Source of the DNA: Dermatemys mawii
Lineage: Eukaryota; Chordata; Testudines; Dermatemydidae
NCBI GenBank assembly: GCA_007922305.1
Contig: ML677385.1
Location: 8,334,336 to 8,398,335 of the forward strand
Direction: 5' to 3'
DNA length: 64,000 nt
The notes under the pieces are model-generated. The model saw only the letters and a list, made by a program, of their open reading frames with translations. It had not been told where the DNA came from and made no database searches. A program made the position numbers and the translations under genes. Shown here piece by piece: positions 43,811-56,460 of this stretch. Position 1 is the first letter of the stretch, and the number at the start of each line of letters is the position of its first letter.

Positions 43811-46807
43811 CTGGAGCCTTCTTCCCTTCCTGCGCTGCCACGTGGGTTATAGGTAGTTTGCACAAGGAAACATGTTTGCCGTGCAAACTGGACAACTATT
43901 TAGCCCATAGTGAGCACACACACAGAAGCTCTTGAATCAAAGAAGCTCTGGAAAATTTTGTGAGGGGAAAAAAGGGTTTTTTAGAGCGTGTGTTCTCTTC
44001 CTCTGTGCTTATTCTGTAGCTGATTGTTTGGTTCCCCACCTTCATGTCCATGAGTTTCAAAACAATTTTTAAAGCTCTCATTGATTTGAGCAAGTAATTT
44101 GTGAATGGTCTGGGTCATATATTCAGCTGGCGTAAATTGCTATCACTATAACAAAAACTAACTGAGAATCTGGCCCCAACATTTGAAGGTAGATTGCTTC
44201 ACAGAAAAGCCTTCACTTTTATCCAGGTCACTGAGTGAAAATGCAGATGACAGCTGTATTAATGCCAAATTAATTAGTTATGATCATTAGTGAATTAATA
44301 AGGAAATGAAGGATTAATGCCATTTGCAGTGGAGCTGGTCTTCCCCCATCCCACACTCTTTCATTTCCACATTTCCCACTGTGATCAAAACTCCACTGCA
44401 GCTTCTGAGTGACCAGCCCTCCCTAGACCTAGTGTGAAGTCTAAGATTTAGATAAAATCTTAATCTAACAGAATGGTAGTTTGTTTGGGTTTTTTTTAAA
44501 GCACAGTTCACTTTGCCAGGACTTATAAAAAAAGATTAGTATTGTACAGTTTAATGATATCTGTTGGGAATACTTCACAATAGACATACGTTTTCCCCCA
44601 GGGTCTTCATAAATGTTTAGTTTTTGTTTTTTCCCCTGACATGTTGCTTATTTCATTGCATGCAATATGTCAAATCATTCCATTCTGCAGAATAAAGACA
44701 ATCCACCCTCAAGTCACTTGACAAGAAAAGGAGGGAGAGAGAGAGGAAGTCAATTTATGTAATAATCAAAAGTAAAAGAAAAATGAGGTGAGAAGGAGGT
44801 GTAAAACACATGAAGAAATTACAAATCTTCCCGTCTTGGTGGTTTAATGCAAAGCAGTTACCAGTCATTCAGGAAGCAGCTTGTGTGTATGTGTACAATT
44901 TAGTGATGCTCCTTTGCCGTCTGTAAACTTGCTTGTTAGAATTCTTGTGATGTCTGAAAAGGCAAAAGAATGCACAGCTATCAAGAATACTAAAGACCTT
45001 CAGAGTTACAGAAACAGATGTCTAACGCCTTGCTTCTGAAGTTCAAGTCTACTAAATCAGATTTAGTTAAACCCCAAGGCTCAGGTTACCACAGCATTTG
45101 TAAACAGAGGAGACATGCTATTCTCACCACCAGTAGATAGCCCTGTTAATAATTTATCAAGATGGATAGGTAATTCTGCAAAATGGTTCCCATTATGTGT
45201 GCTTAGATGGACTCATTTTGGTCTAGACACATCAACACTCTGACAATGATCCCACTGTTGAGAAATGTCAATGCCATCCATTATGCTCTGCACTCGGTTG
45301 CAGTCACTATGCCATTTTCTTACTGGATAAGTTACAATTTTTATTGCATTTTATTTTGTTAAGTGTATGCTGAGTTTCTAACTTGTATAATGGTCCGAGA
45401 CAGCTGCTGGAATTGTAAAAGTTAATAACCATGCTAAGCAATCAATCTGTCAGCTTTCAGTGAAGTAAATTAAAGGAAAACAGAAACCAGCAGTCATTAT
45501 ACAATTTTTCAGTGGTGCAATATTCTAATGTAATGGGTGTGCTCCTGGCTGTTATTCCTAAACTGACATAGCTGCTCTGTTTCCTTCAGCAAGTAGTCTT
45601 CTCTTCTTCTGGCTTCTTAAATACATGAGGTTCAAGCAAGACAGTCCGCTCATCGGGGCAGATGACACATGCATCTGAAGTCCAATTCTGTCGTCTTCCT
45701 GAATTTCCAGCTTCCTCATCAGTACAAACCACTTGCTTCCAGTCCTCCTGGATTTTTTGTGTATTTCAGAAAACATCATCAGACTGAAAATGTGTGACAA
45801 ATTGTATCTGTTGTGAGCAAAACAGATTATCTGCTAAGAAAATCTCGTGGGCCTTCAGGAAGCTTTAATAGCCTGTCTTTAAGAAGTCATTTTTAAATGC
45901 TTTATCCAGATTCCTACATTGCTTTTACTTCTGATTGCTAGATGAGAAATTTGAGCCTGGAGGCAAAAAGTATTAGAGAAAACTCCACATATTTTAGCAG
46001 ACATTTGTAGTGGTATAAAAGTTTAATTTAAAAAAATGGATGACATGTCACTCCATTTTAATTCAGCTTGTTTAAGTTAGCGAAAATGGCCAGATAACTG
46101 TAGAACTTCATTTAAAACCACCAGGTTCTGACCTGAAGAATTTTACTTTTCATTTCTCTAGAAATAATTTCATCTCTACCTTTTGTATGATTAATCTCCC
46201 TTGGCCCTCCAAAGAATACTAGAGTTTATTCTTGCCATATGTTGCACTGTGGCATTGTTGTTGCCTAGGGTAACCCAAGGCACTCTATTGTTGTCTCCCC
46301 AATGTCATTTGAAAATGGATTCTTCTATCCTAGGTCTCTGCTGAAACCTGGTCTTAACTTGGGGCAATTTAATACCATCAACTGGATGTAAGAGAGACCA
46401 AAAACCACTGGAGAGGTCTATTTAAAAATTAACCCACTCCTTGGTTTTGAGGTTCTTCCCACATCTTCATTCTAGGAATTTCCATCTCTCCTGTCCTTCA
46501 CAAAGCTTTCTCTCTACAAAGACATATGAGGCACCTCTGTCAGAAGGGCATGCACAAGCAGGTGCCACCAATCATGACCCCAGTGGCTCTTTATAGAGTG
46601 GCTACCAGGAGAAAGTGGCAAATGCTAGATATGCCAATCTTCCTTGAGGACCCCAGGACCTCAACTACCTACGTTCCTCCTGCCCAAGAATAAGCGCCAA
46701 ATTCACAACAAAAAGTTTCCCCCATAGATCAGTGCCACTAATTTTGTGTTTTAAGATAAAGAATTGTGGGCCAAATTCTGAGCTCACTGAAGACAATGCA
46801 GATACAC
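43811..46807. other. No gene recognised
   Basis: AT-rich. The open frame 45558-45800 (minus, 80 codons, basic) has no domain that I recognise. Confidence 0.4.
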
Positions 46808-46820
46808 AGATCTATCCTAG
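46808..46820. repeat. Target site duplication of second Penelope insertion, left copy
   Basis: agatctatcctag, repeated exactly at 47178-47190. Confidence 0.85.
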
Positions 46821-47177
46821 GTTTAAGATTAGCAGCTGTGTTAGTCCGTATCCGAAAACAAGACGAGGAAGACTTTGTAGCACCATAGAGACTAACCAGT
46901 TTATTTCAGCATAAGCTTTCGTGGGCTATAGCCCACTTCATCGGATGCATAGAATGGAACAGAAGTAAGATGCATTTATACACAAAGAAAGCAAAAAAAA
47001 GGTTGTAAATTAGCATACCAATTAACTATAGCCCATGAAAACTTATGTACAACCTTTTTTTTGCTTTGTGTGTATAAATGCATCTTACTTCTGTTCCATT
47101 CTATGCATCCGATGAAGTGGGCTATAGCCCACGAAAGCTTATGCTGAAATAAACTGGTTAGTCTCTACGGTGCTACA
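46821..47177. mobile_element. Penelope-like tail palindrome, 357 bp
   Basis: Two 3' tails of a Penelope-like element joined head to head, both tails facing outward, flanked by an exact 13-bp duplication. Arms are about 46876-47007 and 47048-47177, with a spacer of about 40 bp and a few mismatches (for example gtagcaccatag against gtagcaccgtag, and a 2-bp gap). The left arm extends about 55 bp further, to the terminal gtgttagtccg. The subfamily differs from the 26.3-kb element (ctatag loop in place of tattag). Only tail sequence remains; there is no coding part. Confidence 0.88.
47109..47146 (+). ncRNA. Hammerhead-ribozyme-like core, second Penelope copy
   Basis: CCGATGA, stem II GTGGG/CCCAC with loop CTATAG, GAAA, stem III AGC/GCT with loop TTAT. 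The base at the cleavage position is G, which hammerheads do not tolerate, so this copy is expected to be inactive. A mirror copy lies in the left arm. Confidence 0.3.
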
Positions 47178-47190
47178 AGATCTATCCTAG
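47178..47190. repeat. Target site duplication of second Penelope insertion, right copy
   Basis: agatctatcctag, an exact copy of 46808-46820. Confidence 0.85.
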
Positions 47191-48968
47191 TTGAAGATGT
47201 GCTCTTCTGCTTTAAAAAACAAACAAACAAACAAAAAAAAAAAACACCTTTTATTTCTTCCAGTGGTAGGACATAGTCTGTTTCCCTTACAAGAGACAAG
47301 AGGAGCTAGAGAAGAGGAAACATTTTGTAGTAAACAAAATAATGCTGTGATGTCATTTTAAACTCTGTCCTCTTGCCCAAAGAGCTTCTCCTATCTCCTG
47401 TCACTTTCTCTCTCTTTTTTTCCCAGATAGCTGTTTGTTTACTTATTGGGTGTTAACAGCTGTGTTAAATGTGTGTGTGATTGTCACATGATATTTTGAG
47501 CTGTCACATAACAGATTTCTAATAATTTAAGAATTCCAGAAACTTCTGCTTTTCTGTGGGGGGTGGAGGAAACCTCTGCTTCCTACTTTTAGTGATCAAG
47601 GAAGCTCGCAGAAAGTGAAGGATGGTTTTTCTTAGACGTGCCCCAGCTTCTGCCTTCCCTACTCCACATGCCACTCCATGTTGTTTTGATGTATAAATAT
47701 GAGTTCACTGGTTTCACATGCTGAGCCTGTTAACTTATAGAATCTTTCTCTTTTTATGCAGACAAGTTCAATCTGTGTAAAGAACATATGCATAAAATAG
47801 CTACATTGCATTATGTAGGAGTCTAATGTATTTTCATGAAATATCTAACAAATGGACAGGAATTTATTTTGTTTCCAGAAAAATGAACATTGTAGTCTAA
47901 CATTAATTCATCATGATCCGCGGAGTTCAAAAGCATTATTTTAAGTGATGTGACGGTTAATAGGGTTGTGGTGTAAGACATGTTTTAGGTGCCCTAAGTG
48001 GGAATTCTATGAAAGGATGCAAAGATGTAGTGAAGGGGAACAGAAGACTGCAAGAAACAGAATGAGAGTTAGAATGCTCTGGAGGGAAAATGCTGAGCTC
48101 TGTTTGCGTTGAGGAAGTTTGTGCTTGCTGATATAGCGGCAAACAGAGCATGTATAGATTTCTGTTAGGTTTGCCACTCTTTCTTTTGCTGAAGTGCTCA
48201 CTTTTTATCTTTTTGTTGTTAATTCAATAATAGCCTAATAAAGCATTTTATTTTGCTCTCATTGTCTTTATCATGTCATGAGAACCCTGAATTCCTTTTT
48301 CTTCAAATGGATTTTCAAGCTGCAATTAGCACTACAGATCAGCGCTATGGATTTTCAGTATCATCAGAACCACAGAATGCATGTTAGAAACCCATTTAGG
48401 AAAAAAGCATCAATAATGAGGCCTGTCCCTCCACACCAAATAAAATTACATAGTAGAAGGATGAAAGATTCACAGATATGAAAATACGAACGGGCCCCTC
48501 ATTTTTAAAGACATTGTTCAAAAGCCAACCATCAAGTTGACAAGGAGAGGGGTTCCAATTTACCAAAAACAGTGAGGTTTATCTTTGGAGCGGTGCTTTT
48601 AATATGTCATCCTGGGTATTATAAGTTCCACTGAGATCTGAGGAGGATTTGTAATAGGAAAAAGGAGCTTTGTATGAGAAGATGATTGCAGAATAAGCTG
48701 GAGAGGAAGTAATTAGAGCCAAGGATGACAAGTTGACAAGCACAACTCAGGCAGAGCAAACATACAGATAACAGCCAAAGCATCTCTGCAACAGGACATA
48801 GCACTAGTGCACTGGAGACTTGTCCTAAATCTACTGAAGCTATTAAAGGGAAGATTGGAAAAGATTGTGGGGGGTAATGGAACCTAGTCCTCTCCCTTAA
48901 GTAAAATCAATGCTTTTCCTGAAATATTTTCACTTGAATAAAATCTTAAGAAGTCTTATTCCCCTAGG
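47191..48968. other. No gene recognised
   Basis: Nothing assigned. An AAAC-type A-rich run is at 47215-47245. Confidence 0.4.
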
Positions 48969-48976
48969 ATTTAATG

Positions 48977-49287
48977 CAGTGGTCCCCAAACTTTTCAGGG
49001 TTGGCCCCTTTTACACCATCTGTGTCACTTTGGTTCCCTCCCTCCCCACACAGGTAAGGGGACCAAGGATGGGGATGGGGTTAGGGCTGGGTATGGGAAC
49101 GGGCTCCAGAGAGGGAAAGAGGGTGGAAGGGGCAGAGTCTTGGGCAGAACGAACGTGATGGGATGGGAGCTGTATCTTTGCTCTGGCTGAGTTGTGCTTG
49201 TCAACCTGTCATCCTTGGCTCTAATTACCTGAGCCAGTGGTTCACTCACCTCCCACTGGGATGTGCCCCACAGTTTGGAGACATCTG
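48977..49287. mobile_element. hAT non-autonomous element
   Basis: Starts cagtggtccccaaacttttc and ends cacagtttggagacatctg, a decayed TIR pair. Flanking octamers atttaatg (48969-48976) and ctttaatg (49288-49295) differ at one base, consistent with an 8-bp duplication. Interior G-rich. Confidence 0.7.
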
Positions 49288-49359
49288 CTTTAATGATTAG
49301 ATTCTATAGGACAGCATGGGAGGGGAAGGGAAACAGTGAAGAGACCTAACCCTATAGAC

Positions 49360-49553
49360 CAGGCCTGCACAACTCGGAAAGCAGCGAGGGCCATATTACC
49401 GCAAAAAAACCAGCTGCGGGCCAAAAAGCCCCGCCACCCGCTTCCCCCCACCCCATTGCTTGGCTTGCCCCACCCCTACTCACCCCCCACGGGCCGCACC
49501 GTGAGCCTATGCGGGCCACATGTGGCCCCTGGGCTGCATGTTGTGCAGGCCTG
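49360..49553. mobile_element. hAT MITE, 194 bp
   Basis: Perfect 14-bp TIRs: caggcctgcacaac and gttgtgcaggcctg. Flanking octamers ctatagac (49352-49359) and ctataggc (49554-49561) differ at one base. Confidence 0.85.
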
Positions 49554-49561
49554 CTATAGGC

Positions 49562-52500
49562 AGCATCTATAAATATCCTGTGCATTTTCAGTAGCATACT
49601 TTAAAAAGTCCAAAGAGTGTTTAGCTTGAATATACAAATAAAAAAGAACTTTAAATCATGTTAATTAGCATACAGAAAACAAACAGAGCAAGAAATTTCT
49701 GAGTAAAGAATGTCCTTATTTCACCCTGTTGAGATGAGGTATGCTGTGGTTGATCTAGCATGTAATATCGCTTTCTGTTCGGCAGCACCCTGAGTGTTTT
49801 TCATCTGCTCCAGTATCTCGCACAACACAGTGAATCAAGGACAGATTCTTAGGCTTAATTCTAAGTTTTAGTTTTTGACAGGCCTTTAGTATTGTCATAT
49901 AATAGCTGAAGAGACCTCTTGAAACCTTTGAGAAATTCCATTCAGTCAGCCACACCCAAAAATACCCCCCAATAATTTTTCTTCAAAGGTTTTTATTAAA
50001 ATTAAATTCAGGTACACACAAGCAAACAAGGCTAAAATACCATATAAACACAAGTCTGGAATATATGGGGCTTCAGATTCTAAAAGTAGCATCAGAGCAC
50101 TGACTGCTCGGCATCAGTGCAGTCTGCTTTGGAATTTAACTTAGCTCCTACTACTGTTTTCACCCACAGGTGGCTCAAGCCATTAAAATGTAGATTTGGA
50201 TATCTGAAATTCCTTTTTAAAAAACCATTTTCAGTTTTCTGGTGATGCATACTTTAAATGTGACCTGCAAAAATAAGCTAACATTGAGTTAATCTCAGAC
50301 TTCTATAGATTTTTAAGGCCACAAATGGACATAATGATCATCCAGTGTGCCCTATGAAATCTACTTTTGTACCTGGGATAGAACCCAGATCATTTGTGGT
50401 CCAGTCCAGTCCCTTAATCATAACAACATCCTTCTCCTTTCAACAGGTCATCTGGCCCACTAACCAGGGTGCACATGAGTGAGGGTTGGAGGGATAACAA
50501 CTTGCAGAGATTCAGGAGAAAAGTGCATTTTTAAACAAAACCCAAGTCAGAAACAGTCCTCCATGAAATCTCACCAGCATTTCCTCCTTCATTGATGCTA
50601 TGGGTTGATATAAGATATCCAGTATTTTTAATGTCTCAGAATGATGTATTCTGAGATATCATCAAGGAACCAGGTAGTACAAGGAGAGTCTTACAAAAGG
50701 GGAAAATATTTTTTTTAAATATAACGCTTGTGTTTTTACTGAGTCCCCTCACCCCACAGCATAATTGGCAGGGCATTTCTCACAGCAATTAATATTTGCT
50801 CAATTTTCCTTTTAGAGTAGAAAACTTTATACTCCACATACTATGAATGAGTTACTATTGTGCAAAGAGGCATATAACAGTGCTTGGATATGTATTGGCC
50901 TTCAAGAATGTTAGAATTTTTTTTTGTAAAACTCAAAAGTGAGTCAAATAACAGTCACCAATTTAACTTTGTTCCATTACAGTTACAGGCATGTTCACAT
51001 TGGCTTGATCCAACAATCAATCTGTGTTCAGTACAGGATGTGGGGATAGGCGTAGTGGTTTCAAGCAGTCTTTGTGCTATCCCGGTCCCCAAGCCTGCTG
51101 GGAGTGGGTTCAGCCCACAGTGTAACTTGGAGCAGCTCCAGGACCCATAAATTAACCTAGCTAGTAACAGGACCCGAGGAGCTATTCTGCCAGGTAGGGG
51201 TCAGCCAGAGCACAGCAGTGCTCTAGCTACATGCCCTCCACTAATATGTCCCAGTATGTCTCCTGTGCCAGAGGCACCCTCAGAAGCTCTATTGTGCTGC
51301 TCAGAGGGCCAGTATCTGGTCACTAGTATTCTCTTCTATAGCTGGGATATATTTTTCTATAGCTGCCCTGTTCATCTGGTTAATTTTCAGGAACAGAAGT
51401 AAGTTAATGGAGGGATGACACAGTCTGCCATTGATGACTCAATTTATGGACTGACGACTCCTCATAAATGTCTGGCCTTGGTGGGTTTTTTTGTATGGCA
51501 GGTTATTTTATTTTTTTGGGGTGGAGGGGTACATACAAGCTTAAAGGCATCCATGGGCTACACTATGGATATCTTTCATTTTGAAAATGTAATAGAAAGA
51601 CAAATTGAACCTTAATCCGTCACTTTCTTGACATGTGACAGTCGCACAATTATATGTGCTGATGATGTGGTTGGAACAAGGGTGGAAAAACAAATTGTGT
51701 AGTGGGGGGTGCTGAGAGCCATTGAACCAAACTGTAAACTCTGTATATGATGGAATCCACTTCACGCCAGCCGGTGCAGCAGCGCCCCTAGTTCCAGTAC
51801 CTATGGGATGGAAAGCACTTTTCATAACACAAGATGCATTTTTTTTTAGTGTGTGTGTGTGAGGTTATTTAATTTTAGCAATATCTGTATTTTTAAGGGT
51901 GTAGAATTAATTAAAATCCATCTTGTTTTTGTCTTTTAATATCTAACTCTTGAAAGAAACAGGGTCATGTCTCTCTTTTTTTGAAGAAGAAGAAGGAGGA
52001 GGAGGAGGAGGAGGCATGTTTCTAGGTCCACAATGGCAGAATGGACTCTTGGGGTCAGATTGTGAGGAACCCTAACATGGTCATACAGGGGTTTAGACTC
52101 TCCCACTCCTCTGTGCTTCTGTGACTGGGTCCTGCGTTGAGCACTGGAGCTAAACAAGGGGGATGAGAGATGGCGAGAGCCCAGGCTCCACCCCCTGTCT
52201 ACTGGCCAGTGGATCCGGATAGGCAGGCAAAGGGAAGTAAGTTGCACCCTTTTGAGGGCTGCTATAAATTACTTCCTTTCATCCACCTTCCCCTTCATCT
52301 GTGCCTCAGTTTCACTTACCAGCCTCTCTCTTGTCTAGTTGGATTATAAGCTATTCAAGGCTGTTGTCTTTTACTCTGGGCCCATGTGTATGCTCACTAT
52401 GATAGGTCCCCAATCTTGGTGGAGGCCTCTTAGCATTGCGTATGATAAATTATAATAATGATAGAGTATTGGGGAGCTGCTGAGTAAGCTGGTTGAGCAT

Positions 52501-53034
52501 CTGAATTTCTTTATTTCCTTTGGTAGGGTTTGATTGTTCAATCAACATTTTTCTCCATATATCTTCTGATGACACAGCAAAAAAAAAAAAAACCCACATG
52601 ATTAAACAACTGTGCTAGGACTGTGTGTGTGGAAGCTTATTCTTGTATGGACTGTGCTATAGCATGAAGACAGTCATATTTGCTTTAGAGGTCTTAACTC
52701 TTTTACGATTCACTAGATGCTCTAGATGTTTTTGAAGGCACTGACATGATTGCTTAAGATTTGTTACGATGTCTGACTGTCAGAGGTACTCTAGAGCTTT
52801 CAGGTTAGTAGATTCATCACACAAGAAATCCATGGGTATATTATTCTCTTGTGAGAGTGATCCTATAGAATTGTTTTTTAACTGTAAGTAGTGGGAAAAC
52901 ACATTTGTTAGGACTGGCAATTAAGAGTCATTGTTTCCTCCTGAGAGCACCTTTTACAGCAATATTTTTTACAGTATATTTACACCTTTTACAGTATATT
53001 TTTTTCATATATCGGGTGCAGGAGATGGAGGGTA
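49562..53034. other. No gene recognised
   Basis: Contains a possible CR1 3'-end fragment at 50285-50345 (taaggccacaaatggacat, gatcatccagtgtgccc) and a GAA/GGA triplet tract at 51983-52013. No coding signature. Confidence 0.4.
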
Positions 53035-53280
53035 ATTTATGAGGCTAGAGCACAGGACTGTGAGATTGCAAATCTGTGTTCTATTCCCAGTGCTGTCTCA
53101 GAGTAGCTGTGTGACCTAGGGCAAGTCATAAGCTCTTTGTGCTTCAGCTCCACCATCTGTACAGTGGGAATGATCACTTGTATTATCGTTGTTGCAAGGC
53201 TAAATCCATTAAAGTTTTGTAAAGTACTTCCAGATTCTTGGATGAATGGCACTATAGAAGTGCACAGTATTGCTATTAAT
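53035..53280 (+). mobile_element. MIR element
   Basis: Reads ctgtgttctattcccagtgc, then gtgtgacctagggcaagtca, then caccatctgtacagtgggaa and a CORE-like end. This is a fairly complete MIR. Confidence 0.8.
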
Positions 53281-54405
53281 ACATAGAAACTAGGAAAAAA
53301 GGTATTTGCTGCCAAGTGGTAAATGAGAGAGAAGATGATTGGAAATAGCTGTGAGCTGCAGTAAGATACATGTACAGAAGATACATCTGAAAAAAGTCAG
53401 CAGCTGCTTATGGCCAAAGACCAGTGGAAATATATATATATTAGTGAGCTAGTGACTGCAGGGCACATTACTGTACTAATCATTTGAAAATAACAGTGAC
53501 ATACTAATTAGCATTTGATGTATGGAATAGCTTGCAGCAGAGGAGATATCAAGGGAAAATGATCATTGGATAAGCCTTAGTTGTAGCGAATATGTTAAAT
53601 TAAGAGCTGAAAACCAAAATGGCAGAGGTGGTTAGATCCCAGAGGAGAAGGAAGAAGAAAAAGGTTACAGCCCACCAGTTCAGCATGATTCTAATGTACT
53701 TGCTTTAACTGTGTTCAGCCTGCTTGTGGCTTGCTTTGCACCACTCACAGGTGAAGAAAAGACTTGTTTCTTAATTAGTATTATGATTTGAGATGCACAG
53801 CTGTGATGCAGCATGAAATGACAGTCTCAAGCAATATTCCTGAAATCCTTGTGTACCAGTGTGATCAGGCTGCTCCTCGTTGTCAGTATCAGCAGATAAA
53901 CAGTCCCAGAAGAAAAATACTGTATCAGGTGAAAAGGGAGTAATTTAAAAGAGGCAGTTAAAGAGAATGATAGCACTAATTACACATGCAATGAACTGCA
54001 AGTACAGAAACTAGCTAGGGAAGACTTTTAGTGCTGTGGTGACAAGAATTATAGTCTGCATTAGTTCTGACTGTTAAGAATGCTGAAAGGAAAACCTGTT
54101 AAGCTAGAAAATCCCAGTTGGTCAATAGACCTGATGATAACCTCACGTGACACCGCAAATAAGACCTACTTTTGTTTACAGAACTACATTATGAGCAATA
54201 TCAGTGTAGCGCTAGTGAAAATATTTGAATCGATCAGAATGGAGAAGATATAAATGTCCTCTGACCACTTCCCAATAAACACAGTGACCCAATAAACTCA
54301 GTGGGAGGTGTTGTGGAAGGATACATGCCTTAGGTGTGGTATTAAGCAGTGGTTTACTGTTTGGTGAGTCATAGTGTGGTCCCTGTTCCAGGACTGGTTA
54401 CTTGA
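53281..54405. other. No gene recognised
   Basis: Nothing assigned. Confidence 0.4.
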
Positions 54406-54413
54406 GGCTAGAA

Positions 54414-54715
54414 CAAGTGTAGGCAACCTATGGCACGGGTGCCGAAGGTGGCACACGAGCTTATTTTCAATGGCACTCTCACTGCCCGGCTCCTGGCCAC
54501 CGATTTGGGGAGTGTCTGCATTTTAATTTAATTTTAAATGAAGTTTCTTAAACATTTTAAAAACCTTATTTACTTTACATACAACAATAGTTTAGTTCTA
54601 CATTATAGAAAGAAAACTTCTAAAAACATTAACTTATTACTGGCACGTGAAACCTTAAATTAGAGTGAATAAATGAAGACTTGGCACACCACTTCTGAAA
54701 GGTTGCTGACCCCTG
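54414..54715 (-). mobile_element. hAT non-autonomous element, 302 bp
   Basis: Ends caagtgtaggcaacctatgg and aaggttgctgacccctg are the TIRs of a hAT family (canonical cagggg...ggcaacc). The flanking octamer ggctagaa occurs exactly at 54406-54413 and 54716-54723. The AT-rich interior (acttactttacatacaac-like) is typical of this amniote family. Confidence 0.88.
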
Positions 54716-54723
54716 GGCTAGAA

Positions 54724-55044
54724 CTTTGAGAAACCTGTTGGAATGATGCTAGGTAGCACAGACTGTGTTAGTCTGGGAGTTTACAGCGCTAGAGAGGAGA
54801 CCAGGGTCTCTTTAGTCTCTCTATATCCATAGTCCTCAATGAAGAATATCCTTTATATTCATCATAGCTCTTTTACACAAATTTATCCTTCTATATTCAT
54901 TCCTGTCTGTGCTCTGTCACTAGAGAAACTACAAGCACAACTGTGGGAAAGACAAATGCATCTTCTAGGTATTCCCTGGTGTAACAGACATCAGCCACAG
55001 TTCCTTAGAAATGTCTCTGTATACAAGTTCCAGCTCTTGAATGA
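54724..55044. other. No gene recognised
   Basis: Nothing assigned. Confidence 0.4.
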
Positions 55045-55976
55045 GCATTTAAAGACTTTAAGATCAGAACGGACCATCCTGATCATTTAGTCTGACCTCC
55101 TGCACATTATAGACCACAGAACCTTACACACCCACTCATGTAATAGATCCCTAATCTCTGACTGAGTTAGTGAAGTCCTCAAATCATGGTTTAAATACTG
55201 CAATACTGGTGAATGAAAATTCACCATTTATACTAGTTTAAGCCCACAAATGCCCCATGCTGCAGAGGAAGGCCAATAAATAAATAAATAAATAAATAAT
55301 CCAGAGTGTCTGCCAATGTGACTGGGGGAAAATTCCTTCTTAACTCCAAATACAGTGATCAGTTAGACCCTGCACATGTGGGCCAGACCCACCAAGCAGA
55401 TACCTGGGAAAGAATTCTCTGTGGTAACTCAGAGCCCTTCCCCTCTAGTGTCCCATGTTTGGTCATTGGGGATTTTTCCTACTGGCAGTTGCCAATGGAC
55501 CATGTACCATTGTAGGCATTCCCATCATACTGCCCACTCAATAAACGTATCAAACTCAGTCTTGAAGACGGTTAGATTTTTTTGCCCCCACTGCTGTCCT
55601 TGGAAGGCTGCTCCAGAACTTCACTCCCCTGATGGTTAGCATTGAAGCCTAAACTTGTTTATGATCAATTTATATCTGTTTGTTCTTGTGTCCACATTGG
55701 CGTTTAACTCATTTCCGTCCTGGTATTTATCTCTCTGATGTATTTATAGTGAGCAATATCTCCCCTCAGCCTTCTTTTTGTTAGGCTAAACAAGCCAAGC
55801 CCTTTGAATCTCTTCTCATAAGGTAGTTTCAATTCCCTAGATCATCCTACTATCTCTTGTCTGCACTTTTTCCTAGTTTGAATTAATCTTAAACATGGTA
55901 GACCCAAATTGCACACAGTATTCCAGATGAGGTCTGCCCTTGTACAATGGTACTAACACTTCCCTGCCTCTACTGG
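55045..55976 (-). pseudogene. CR1 LINE, 3' half (end of reverse transcriptase and 3' UTR)
   Basis: Antisense CR1. The 3' end is at 55053-55100 (gatcagaacggaccatcctg, gatcatttagtctgacctcc). Minus translation upstream of 55640 gives the CR1 C-terminal region (KF..L..RRLRGD-like part at 55760-55800). Broken by substitutions. An (AATA)n tract interrupts it at 55275-55299. The left-hand CR1 sequence stops at ctctactgg, where the Penelope tail begins. Confidence 0.8.
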
Positions 55977-56460
55977 CAGGTTTTTGTATATTATTAGGAA
56001 TGGCAATATACAAAAACCTGTAGGAGAACACATCAATCTCCCTGGACCCACAATAACAAATTTAAAGGTAACCATCCTGCAGTAAAAAAACCTTCAAGAC
56101 CAGACTTCAAAGAGAAATTGTTGAGCTAGTTCATTTGCAAATTTGACACCATCAACTCAGGATGAAACAAAGACTATGAATGGTTAGCTAACTATAAAAG
56201 CAATTTCTTTTCTCTCGGTGTTCACACCTCCAGATCAGCTGCTAGAAGAGGACCTCATCCTCCCTGATTAGAAATAACAAAGTTGTTCAGCCTGATTGAA
56301 CTAACCTTGTTATCTCTAACCTGGTTCTTGCCTACTTATTTATACCTGCCCCTGCATACTTCCACTGCATGCGTCCGATGAAGTGGGTATTAGCCCATGA
56401 ACGCTTATGCTTCAATACTTTTGTTAGTCTATAAGGTGCCACAGGACTCTTTGTCGCTTA
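55977..56460 (+). mobile_element. Older Penelope-like tail with a 5' foldback
   Basis: Plus-strand copy of the end of the endonuclease gene and 3' tail, clearly related to 27952-28703 but with many substitutions and stops. It begins with a short inverted repeat: caggtttttgtatatt (55977-55992), a 12-base loop, then its reverse complement (56005-56020), which is part of the endonuclease coding region. It is flanked on both sides by CR1. The hammerhead-like core at 56375-56412 is mutated (GAAC in place of GAAA). Confidence 0.8.

Noticed and set aside
43320..43895. 191-codon minus-strand frame
   Set aside because: Lies in a hAT element with GC-rich interior; no family signature.
46870..47177. 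Palindrome as a possible CRISPR-like or terminator structure
   Set aside because: The arms are Penelope tails with a target duplication in a vertebrate genome.
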